The notes under the pieces: model-generated
Seen by the model: only the letters and a program-made list of their open reading frames with translations
The model's database searches: none
What the model was told of the DNA's origin: nothing
Shown here: piece by piece, positions 1 to 5,152 of the stretch
How positions within the stretch are numbered: position 1 is the stretch's first letter
How the letters are laid out: each line of letters begins with the position of its first letter
From: Desulfamplus sp.
Lineage (GTDB): Bacteria > Desulfobacterota > Desulfobacteria > Desulfobacterales > Desulfobacteraceae
DNA length: 5,152 bases
Reading direction: 5' to 3'
Assembly (NCBI GenBank): GCA_015233755.1
Contig: JADFXA010000103.1
Coordinates: 1 to 5,152, forward strand
Program-made: the position numbers and the translations under genes

Positions 1-707
1 GAATTATATTTGGAACACTTGCTGCTACTGCTGGACTCTCTTTTGCTGCCACAATTGGGATGTCCCTATTTGTATTTGCTGGTTCTGCCCAATTCATAAG
101 CATAAGCCTTGTATCAGTAGGCACTGGATGGCCAATCATAGTTCTTACAACTTTTGTTGTGAATCTACGGCACATGCTCTACGGGGCAACAATGGTCCCA
201 TATTACAAAAATTTAAGTACACTTTGGAAATTAGTTCTTGCATTTGGATTGACTGATGAGACATTTGCTGTTGCTATCAACCGTTACTATAAAGATGATG
301 GAGTCCCCAACAAACAATACTACAATCTCGGTTCTATGCTTTTTATGTATATAAATTGGAATATATGCACAGTTATTGGACTTATTGCAGGTAAGGCGTT
401 TCCTGAGATAGCTGGCTGGGGTCTTGATTTTGCAATGCCAGCAACTTTTATCGGCATGGTTATACCTTATTTAGTTTCAAAGCCTATGTGGATTTCAGTT
501 ATCGTTGCAGGAGCGGTATCTATATTGGCAAATGGACTACCTCATAAACTTGGTCTTATGGCTGCTGCTGTTTCTGGTGTTGCTGCTGGGATATTTAGTG
601 AAATTTTTCTATTTGCATCTACATCACATGAGACTGTAGAACAAGAAATAAAAAAAAGTAATGCTATTAATTTAGAGGATAGAGAAAGTATTGAGGTTGC
701 AGAATGA
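1..707 (+). CDS. azlC: AzlC-family branched-chain amino-acid exporter, large subunit (5' end outside window)
   Basis: This is the large membrane subunit of an AzlCD-type exporter; characterised relatives (BrnFE of Corynebacterium, YgaZH of E. coli, AzlCD of Bacillus) export branched-chain amino acids, and BrnFE also methionine. The frame is open from base 3, and the 19 residues before the ATG at 60 (IIFGTLAATAGLSFAATIG) match the conserved start of the family, so that ATG is internal and the true start lies upstream of the window. Family hallmarks are FAGSAQF (bases 75-95) and NLRHMLYG (162-185). Several hydrophobic segments typical of an inner-membrane protein follow, including a Gly/Ala-rich pair near the end. 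The last 25-30 residues form a charged, hydrophilic tail that should lie outside the membrane. About 234 residues are visible, so only a short N-terminal piece is missing. The stop overlaps the azlD start by four bases. The family call is firm; the exact substrate is inferred. Confidence 0.9.
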   Translation, partial: IIFGTLAATAGLSFAATIGMSLFVFAGSAQFISISLVSVGTGWPIIVLTTFVVNLRHMLYGATMVPYYKNLSTLWKLVLAFGLTDETFAVAINRYYKDDGVPNKQYYNLGSMLFMYINWNICTVIGLIAGKAFPEIAGWGLDFAMPATFIGMVIPYLVSKPMWISVIVAGAVSILANGLPHKLGLMAAAVSGVAAGIFSEIFLFASTSHETVEQEIKKSNAINLEDRESIEVAE

Positions 708-1030
708 ATATTGATATAGATGAATTATTTATGGTAGCAGGAATGGCAGCAGTTACATTCGGAATACGATACATTATGTTCCCAATCTCAGGACGTATTC
801 AGTTTCATCCAATGTTTGAAAGATCGCTTGGTTATGTGCCACCTGCTGTATTGTCCGCCATCATTGTCCCATCAATACTTATGCCAACGGGCGAAGTTAA
901 TCTAACTCTTACCAATCCATATCTTATTGGTGCTGCTGCTGCCTGTATTGTAGGTTGGTTCTATAAAAATCTGCTTTTAACAATTGTTGTTAGTATGATT
1001 GTATTTCTTGGTTCTCAGTGGATTTTATAG
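704..1030 (+). CDS. azlD: AzlD-family branched-chain amino-acid exporter, small subunit
   Basis: This 108-residue protein has the normal size for AzlD/BrnE/YgaH, the small partner that pairs with AzlC in the inner membrane to export branched-chain amino acids. It has three to four hydrophobic segments: about residues 8-28, 43-60, 72-86 and 88-107. The family signature RSLGYVPPAVLSAII lies at about residues 40-54, followed by a typical NPYLIGAAAA segment and a hydrophobic C-terminus. The ATG at 704 overlaps the azlC stop (ATGA, 704-707) and has a GAGG Shine-Dalgarno at 693-696 with 7-base spacing, so both genes are surely translated from one message. The substrate is inferred from the family; no regulator of the AzlB/Lrp kind is visible in the window. 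Confidence 0.9.
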   Translation: MNIDIDELFMVAGMAAVTFGIRYIMFPISGRIQFHPMFERSLGYVPPAVLSAIIVPSILMPTGEVNLTLTNPYLIGAAAACIVGWFYKNLLLTIVVSMIVFLGSQWIL

Positions 1031-1034
1031 GTTT

Positions 1035-1066
1035 ATTTTTGATATTAGTATATAAGTATCAAAAAT
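1035..1066. repeat. Perfect 10-bp inverted repeat just downstream of azlD
   Basis: ATTTTTGATA at 1035-1044 is repeated in inverse orientation as TATCAAAAAT at 1057-1066, separated by 12 bases. It starts five bases after the azlD stop. In RNA it would form an all-but-two A-U stem, extendable inward by a G-U and an A-U pair. No T-run follows it, so it is a poor intrinsic terminator on the + strand. It could equally be a dyad operator for the downstream kinase gene. The symmetry is directly visible; the role is undecided. Confidence 0.5.
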
Positions 1067-1119
1067 GTAGGTAGATGCGGTTGGATAAAAAATATTCCAT
1101 GCGGCAGCGGAGATAGTTA

Positions 1120-2640
1120 ATGATAAAAACTGCTTTTTGTAATTATGAAGATAACAAAGATATTTTTAAAGACTACTCTCTTAGAGGTTTTATTGGCAAA
1201 GGACGTTATGGTTCTGTCTATCTTGTTGAGAATAGTGCAAGAAAAAGGGCTTTAAAAATATTTAACCAAAAGATCAATTGGGAAGATGATAAAAAAAGAG
1301 TTCTCAACGATTTTCAATCCCCTTATATTATTGATATTGTTGATTATGGAGAGACTGTACTTGGAGAGAGCTGCGTTTTAATGGAATATATGCCCTTAAG
1401 CCTTGAGCATGCTTTTGAACTGGCAATTGAAAAAGGTAGGAAATTTAGTGAACATAAGGCATGTATCTATTTTACTGAAATACTCAAAGGTCTTCAATTA
1501 CAGGAGATTTATGGTATTATTCATAGAGATATTAAACCTTCCAATCTATTTATAGTTGCAGATACTATCAAAGCATCGGATCACGCATTTATAAGCGGCT
1601 CTTTTTTATGCAGCAGCAATTTTTCTCTTTTGGGTGATAATTCAAATTCATTATCTATTCAATCTTTTGCAGATAATGATGATTCAGAAGCATTTGGAAC
1701 TCCTGCCTATAGCTCTCCTGAAGTCTTTGATGGCTGTTACTCTCACTCTGCAGATCGCTGGGCTGCATCGGTTATATTCTTTCAAATGTTAAGTGGAACT
1801 CTGCCATTTTATGGTGAGACGATTCTTAATACTATGCTTGCGGTTATGGATAGTGAGCCTGACTACAGCCTAATACCTGAACAATATCACAACTTTTTAA
1901 AAAAATGTTTTAAGAAGAATCCAAGAGATCGGCATGCTGATATAGATGATATGTTATCTGAGTTTGAGGATATACTTATTTCTGATAACACAACCTTCAA
2001 AATGGTTATAAAACATCAAGCAGAGATATTATCTCCGCAATCTGATTTTACTCAAAATATTACAGATTCACCTTCCAATACCACATCAAAAAATAACATC
2101 AACACCACATTAAAGGATATAGCCAATCAAGATGTTGAGAATGCTCAAGATAACTGTGAGCTCAACAAGAATTGGCCGTTGAGGAAAGTCCCTATAACAG
2201 TCTCTGAAGATGAGTCCAAACACACTTTCTCACTTGATGAGAGTGGACACCCTTTTGAATATATTAAAAATCGTTATGAAGCCAATGATAATGGAACCGT
2301 TATAGATCACGCTACTGGTCTTATATGGCAGCAATCTGGTTCTGAGATAAATTTTTCATATAAAGCCGCGTTAGATTATGTTGATAATCTCAATAACCAA
2401 TCTTTTGCAGGATATAACGACTGGAGAATTCCAACAATTTCAGAACTTCTCTCTTTACTTGAACCCGAAAAGGTAAACGGCTATCTTCATATCTCACAGC
2501 TTTTTGATGGAAAACAGCAGTGGTGCTGGAGTTCTGATAAACGAACAAAAAACTCTGGGTGGTATGTATTTTTCTATTCTGGTAATGTGAATTGGGATTT
2601 CTTAGATTTAGATAATTATGTGCGTGCTGTTAGGTCGTGA
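1120..2640 (+). CDS. Ser/Thr protein kinase with C-terminal DUF1566 (Lcl/FGE-like) domain
   Basis: This 506-residue protein is predicted cytoplasmic: no signal peptide or membrane segment is visible. The start at 1120 has GGAG at 1109-1112, 7 bases upstream. Residues 19-287 form a Hanks-type kinase domain that should phosphorylate Ser/Thr on unknown targets. Visible motifs are the glycine loop GKGRYGSV (26-33), the ATP lysine in ALK (K46), the catalytic loop HRDIKPSN (135-142; D137, N142), GTPAYSSPE (193-201), D212 of the DRW motif and R271 near the domain end. DFG is replaced by DHA (154-156); the Asp is kept. The K46-to-SPYI interval is short, with no clear helix-C glutamate, and the DHA-to-SPE segment is long (about 47 residues) and Ser/Asn-rich. 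Residues about 288-378 are a polar Asn/Ser/Thr/Asp linker. Residues about 379-506 are DUF1566, with TGLIWQQ (399-405), GYNDWRIPTISEL (431-443), WCWSSD (468-473), GWYVFF (480-485) and YVRAVRS at the very end. DUF1566 has a lectin-like fold and probably binds a ligand or target. Activity is plausible but unproven. Confidence 0.88.
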   Translation: MIKTAFCNYEDNKDIFKDYSLRGFIGKGRYGSVYLVENSARKRALKIFNQKINWEDDKKRVLNDFQSPYIIDIVDYGETVLGESCVLMEYMPLSLEHAFELAIEKGRKFSEHKACIYFTEILKGLQLQEIYGIIHRDIKPSNLFIVADTIKASDHAFISGSFLCSSNFSLLGDNSNSLSIQSFADNDDSEAFGTPAYSSPEVFDGCYSHSADRWAASVIFFQMLSGTLPFYGETILNTMLAVMDSEPDYSLIPEQYHNFLKKCFKKNPRDRHADIDDMLSEFEDILISDNTTFKMVIKHQAEILSPQSDFTQNITDSPSNTTSKNNINTTLKDIANQDVENAQDNCELNKNWPLRKVPITVSEDESKHTFSLDESGHPFEYIKNRYEANDNGTVIDHATGLIWQQSGSEINFSYKAALDYVDNLNNQSFAGYNDWRIPTISELLSLLEPEKVNGYLHISQLFDGKQQWCWSSDKRTKNSGWYVFFYSGNVNWDFLDLDNYVRAVRS

Positions 2641-2669
2641 TTAGTTTATTTGCTTTTTTATGATATAAT
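2641..2669 (+). promoter_or_regulatory. Possible sigma-70-type promoter for dnaN-gyrB
   Basis: A consensus -10 hexamer TATAAT lies at 2664-2669. The best-spaced -35 candidate, 17 bases upstream, is TTAGTT at 2641-2646, which is poor. Transcription from here would give a leader of about 130 bases before the dnaN start. In such AT-rich DNA a TATAAT can occur by chance, so this is a weak call. Confidence 0.25.
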
Positions 2670-2808
2670 TATTTGATTGGAAAAAAATAGCAAAAATGAT
2701 ATAAATTTCAGTTTTTTATAGCTGCCATAACTATTTAATATTAAAACAATATTTTTATAAAAAAGCGATTGCTAAAACACTTAAAGAGATCGAAATAGAG
2801 GACTAAGA
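2641..2808. other. AT-rich spacer between the kinase gene and dnaN
   Basis: These 168 bases contain no open frame of useful length and no tRNA-like or GC-rich hairpin structure. They are rich in A and T runs and include two copies of the self-complementary hexamer AATATT (2737-2742 and 2748-2753). No match to the DnaA box TTATCCACA or its complement was seen, so there is no visible support for an origin. The spacer most likely carries the dnaN promoter and 5' leader. Confidence 0.5.
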
Positions 2809-4005
2809 ATGAAATTCTCAATTGAAAGAAAACTCCTTTCTGAAGCATTATCAATGGTTCAAGGGCTTACAAACAGAAAAACAACCCTTGCTATTACATC
2901 TGATGTCTTAATTAAAGCAGAAGGTTCTCATATCACAGTTACAGCAAATGATCTTGAGACAGTATTTCAGGGTAAATATGAAGCCCAAGTTGAGTCTGAC
3001 GGAATAATATCAATCAACGCAAAGAAATTTTATGAGATTGTAAGAGAGTATCCAGAATCAATAGTGCCTATAAACGAGATAGAAAACAGATGGATTGAGA
3101 TAGGCTCGGGCAATATTCAGTATCACATTGTCTCGTCAGATTATGAGAATTTCCCAGAAAACCCAGTTATTGAGGATATTCCATTTGTAGAGATTGAATC
3201 TGGAGTTCTTAAAAAAATGGCTGAAATATCTGCATCTATAAATTTTAGCCAAGAAGAGAAAAGACCTTATGTTCTTGGGGCTCTTCTTGAAAAGACAGAG
3301 AGAGAGGGGAAAAAGCATCAAAGTATTGAGATTGAAGATAATCATGGTAGTGATGATGATAAAGACGAACAAAATCAAGCAAATACAGTTACTCCAGTTC
3401 TAAGAATGGTATCTACAGACTCAAAGAGACTATACACCTTTGATACACCATACTCTGGAGAGTTGCAAATTGATGAGCATGGTGTAATTATCCCCAAAAA
3501 AGGTCTTGCAGAGCTTGGCAAGTTCTTAATTAATGTTGGGAATGTAAAGATTGGAATTAAGAATAATCACCTTGTAGTTACTAAAGACGATGAGTCAATT
3601 ATGATAAAGCTACTTGAAGGTGAGTATCCAGACTACAGAAGAGTTATGAATATAGGTGGCTTTGTAGGGATAGAGATGAGTCGTCCTATGTTTTTGATGA
3701 TGATGAAACGAATGTCGATTTTAGTCTCTGATGATTATAAGAGCGTTATACTAAATTTTATGGAGAATAGACTTACCGCAACCGTTACAAATCCTGAAAT
3801 AGGTGAATCTAAAGAGGAGATTGTAATTGAATACAGTGGGGAGAGTGTTGAAAGTGCATTTAATCCAAAATATTTTATTGATGCCTTAAATATATTTAAA
3901 AGCGAGAATATAATTTTAAATATTAAAGATAAGAGAAATCCGTGCATTATAAAGAGCAATGATGACATAAGTTTTGTGTGTGCAATAATGGCGATGTCAG
4001 TTTAA
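2809..4005 (+). CDS. dnaN: DNA polymerase III beta subunit (sliding clamp)
   Basis: DnaN forms a ring-shaped dimer around DNA that tethers DNA polymerase III and recruits other replication and repair proteins. The sequence runs as the usual three clamp domains: an N-terminal MKFSIERKLLSEAL start, FPENP (115-119) closing domain I, RPYVLGALLE (152-161) and LRMVSTDSKRLYTFD (from 198) in domain II, the EGEYPDYRRV motif in domain III, and the C-terminal IMAMSV matching VMPMRL of E. coli. The start at 2809 has GAGGA at 2798-2802 with 6-base spacing. At 398 residues it is about 30 longer than the typical 366-380. The excess is an acidic, low-complexity stretch at about residues 163-197. Cleft residues also differ from E. 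coli: the DGHRL motif is DSKRL and the last residues are M-S-V instead of M-R-L. gyrB follows after 91 bases. The clamp identity is secure. Confidence 0.95.
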   Translation: MKFSIERKLLSEALSMVQGLTNRKTTLAITSDVLIKAEGSHITVTANDLETVFQGKYEAQVESDGIISINAKKFYEIVREYPESIVPINEIENRWIEIGSGNIQYHIVSSDYENFPENPVIEDIPFVEIESGVLKKMAEISASINFSQEEKRPYVLGALLEKTEREGKKHQSIEIEDNHGSDDDKDEQNQANTVTPVLRMVSTDSKRLYTFDTPYSGELQIDEHGVIIPKKGLAELGKFLINVGNVKIGIKNNHLVVTKDDESIMIKLLEGEYPDYRRVMNIGGFVGIEMSRPMFLMMMKRMSILVSDDYKSVILNFMENRLTATVTNPEIGESKEEIVIEYSGESVESAFNPKYFIDALNIFKSENIILNIKDKRNPCIIKSNDDISFVCAIMAMSV

Positions 4006-4096
4006 TAGCTATATAAAAAGCAAAGGGAGTAGTGCATTACTATAAATTTTTTTTCTTTAAGATTGAGAATAAATAGAGTGCATAAGAATTTATAAA
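4006..4096. other. dnaN-gyrB spacer with weak hairpin and T-run
   Basis: The spacer holds an imperfect 14-base palindrome at 4028-4041 (AGTAGTGCATTACT, five pairs including one G-U around a TGCA loop). It is followed after five bases by eight T residues at 4047-4054. The arrangement resembles an intrinsic terminator, but the stem is too short and AT-rich for a confident call; partial attenuation between dnaN and gyrB is possible. No good promoter was seen downstream of it. Confidence 0.3.
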
Positions 4097-5152
4097 ATGG
4101 ATAATATAGAGAATATAAGCAATAGCACTGAGTTACCAAGTGACTATGATGCAAGCAATATAAAACTTCTTGAAGGTCTTGAAGCTGTAAGAAAAAGACC
4201 TTCTATGTATATTGGAAATATTGGTATTGAAGGGCTTCACCATCTTGTTTATGAGGTTGTGGATAACAGTATTGATGAGGCGATGGCGGGTTATTGTGAT
4301 ACAATAACAGTAACTATCCACCCTGACATGAGTGTAAGTGTTGAGGATAACGGTCGAGGCATACCAGTTGGAATGCACGAAACTGAAAATATGCCAGCAG
4401 CAGAGCTTGTTATGACAAAACTTCATGCTGGCGGAAAATTTGATAAAGATTCATATAAAGTATCTGGCGGACTCCATGGTGTTGGTATCTCTGTTGTAAA
4501 TGCGTTGTCTGAAAACCTTGAGATGGAAGTCTATAAAGAGGGGAAACTTTATTATCAGAGATATTCAAAAGGTGTTAAACAGTGTGAACTCACCATTAAA
4601 GGAGAGACCAATAAAAGAGGCACTAAAATCAAGTTTATACCAGATTTTTCGGTAATGAATGAGAATGAATTTGAGTATGAAAAGTTATCTCGAAGAATGA
4701 GAGAGCTTGCCTTTTTGAACAAAGGAATAAGGATTATAATTGAAGATGAGCGTTCAGCAGAAAAAGATGATTTTCAATATGAGGGCGGTCTTGTATCTTT
4801 TGTGGAGTATCTAAATAGAAATTTAATAGCTCTCCACGATCCTATTCATATTGAAGGTGAAAAGAGCGATGTTCAGGTTGATATTTCAATACAGTATAAC
4901 GACACATTCAAGGAAAAAATATACTCTTTTGCCAACAATATCAATACAATAGAGGGTGGTTCGCATTTATCAGGTTTTAAATCCGCATTAACTCGAAGTT
5001 TAAATAATTACTCTTCTGAAAATGCTGGAAAAAACAAGCAGGCAGTTAAAATTTCTGGCGATGATGTAAGAGAGGGACTTACAGCTGTTATAAGTGTAAA
5101 GGTTATGGATCCTCAATTTGAAGGTCAAACAAAGACAAAACTTGGTAACAGT
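4097..5152 (+). CDS. gyrB: DNA gyrase subunit B, N-terminal ATPase and transducer region (3' end outside window)
   Basis: GyrB is the ATPase subunit of DNA gyrase, which with GyrA introduces negative supercoils. The 352 residues in the window cover the GHKL ATPase domain and the transducer domain. Visible motifs are EGLEAVRKRPSMYIG (26-40), EVVDNSIDEA (53-62; E53 is the expected catalytic base and N57 the Mg ligand), EDNGRGIP (83-90; D84 contacts adenine in E. coli as D73), LHAGGKFD and SGGLHGVG of the ATP lid, the INTIEGGSHL stretch, and QTKTKLGNS at 344-352, whose QTK lysine (K346) contacts ATP phosphate. The TOPRIM part lies beyond the window. Conservation makes GyrB far likelier than ParE, and its place after dnaN agrees. 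ATG 4097 is the first in-frame start after a stop at 4070-4072, so it is the only good choice, although the Shine-Dalgarno is poor (AAG at 4084-4086 is the nearest purine match). Confidence 0.95.
   Translation, partial: MDNIENISNSTELPSDYDASNIKLLEGLEAVRKRPSMYIGNIGIEGLHHLVYEVVDNSIDEAMAGYCDTITVTIHPDMSVSVEDNGRGIPVGMHETENMPAAELVMTKLHAGGKFDKDSYKVSGGLHGVGISVVNALSENLEMEVYKEGKLYYQRYSKGVKQCELTIKGETNKRGTKIKFIPDFSVMNENEFEYEKLSRRMRELAFLNKGIRIIIEDERSAEKDDFQYEGGLVSFVEYLNRNLIALHDPIHIEGEKSDVQVDISIQYNDTFKEKIYSFANNINTIEGGSHLSGFKSALTRSLNNYSSENAGKNKQAVKISGDDVREGLTAVISVKVMDPQFEGQTKTKLGNS

Noticed and set aside
60..62. ATG at 60 as the start of the AzlC protein
   Set aside because: The same frame is open to the left edge and encodes residues conserved at the beginning of the family, so the start lies outside the window.
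2764..2773. Short palindrome-like AGCGATTGCT as an operator or HIP1-type repeat
   Set aside because: Only three base pairs flank a four-base loop and there is just one copy seen, so chance is the simplest explanation.
2641..2808. Replication origin next to dnaN
   Set aside because: The spacer is AT-rich, but no TTATCCACA-like DnaA boxes were seen on either strand.
3136..3378. 80-codon open frame on the - strand inside dnaN
   Set aside because: It lies entirely antisense to the conserved clamp gene, and its translation is a Phe/Ile/Leu-rich string with no recognisable domain; it is a by-product of dnaN codon use.
3735..3968. 77-codon open frame on the - strand inside dnaN
   Set aside because: It is antisense to clamp domain III, with no family resemblance; hydrophobicity arises from AT-rich codons read in reverse.
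4091..4096. TATAAA immediately before the gyrB start as a -10 element
   Set aside because: Transcription from it would begin inside the gyrB coding sequence and no suitable -35 lies at the right distance.
4133..4426. 97-codon open frame on the - strand inside gyrB
   Set aside because: It is antisense to the highly conserved GyrB ATPase motifs and has no recognisable protein features.

Overview
The window is AT-rich bacterial DNA carrying five genes, all on the + strand: the end of an azlC-type gene, azlD, a protein kinase fused to a DUF1566 domain, dnaN and the first part of gyrB. The dnaN-gyrB pair without an intervening recF, the GyrB and DnaN sequences, and the presence of a kinase-DUF1566 fusion fit a low-GC Gram-negative bacterium. 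My best guess is Desulfobacterota (former Deltaproteobacteria), but this rests on remembered sequence resemblance and is tentative.

Region 1 (1-1030) is a two-gene transporter unit. A 5'-truncated AzlC-family membrane protein overlaps an AzlD-family partner by four bases (ATGA), the usual sign of translational coupling. Together they should form a branched-chain amino-acid exporter of the AzlCD/BrnFE/YgaZH type in the inner membrane. Five bases after azlD comes a perfect 10-bp inverted repeat.

Region 2 (1031-2808) holds a 506-residue soluble protein. It has an N-terminal Ser/Thr (Hanks-type) kinase domain, a polar Asn/Ser/Thr-rich linker and a C-terminal DUF1566 (Lcl C-terminal, FGE-like lectin-fold) domain ending exactly at the stop codon. 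The kinase has an intact glycine loop, lysine and HRD loop. However, DFG is replaced by DHA, the helix-C region is short and the activation segment is long. This is the most unusual gene in the window. An AT-rich 168-bp spacer separates it from dnaN and probably carries the dnaN promoter.

Region 3 (2809-5152) is core replication machinery: dnaN, the DNA polymerase III sliding clamp, and gyrB, the DNA gyrase ATPase subunit, truncated by the window end just after its transducer-domain QTK motif. DnaN carries an acidic, low-complexity insertion of roughly 30 residues in domain II, beside strands that line the partner-binding cleft. dnaA, which usually precedes dnaN, is not here; the kinase gene occupies that place. 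There is no direct sequence evidence that the three regions work together functionally; they look like neighbours rather than one pathway.
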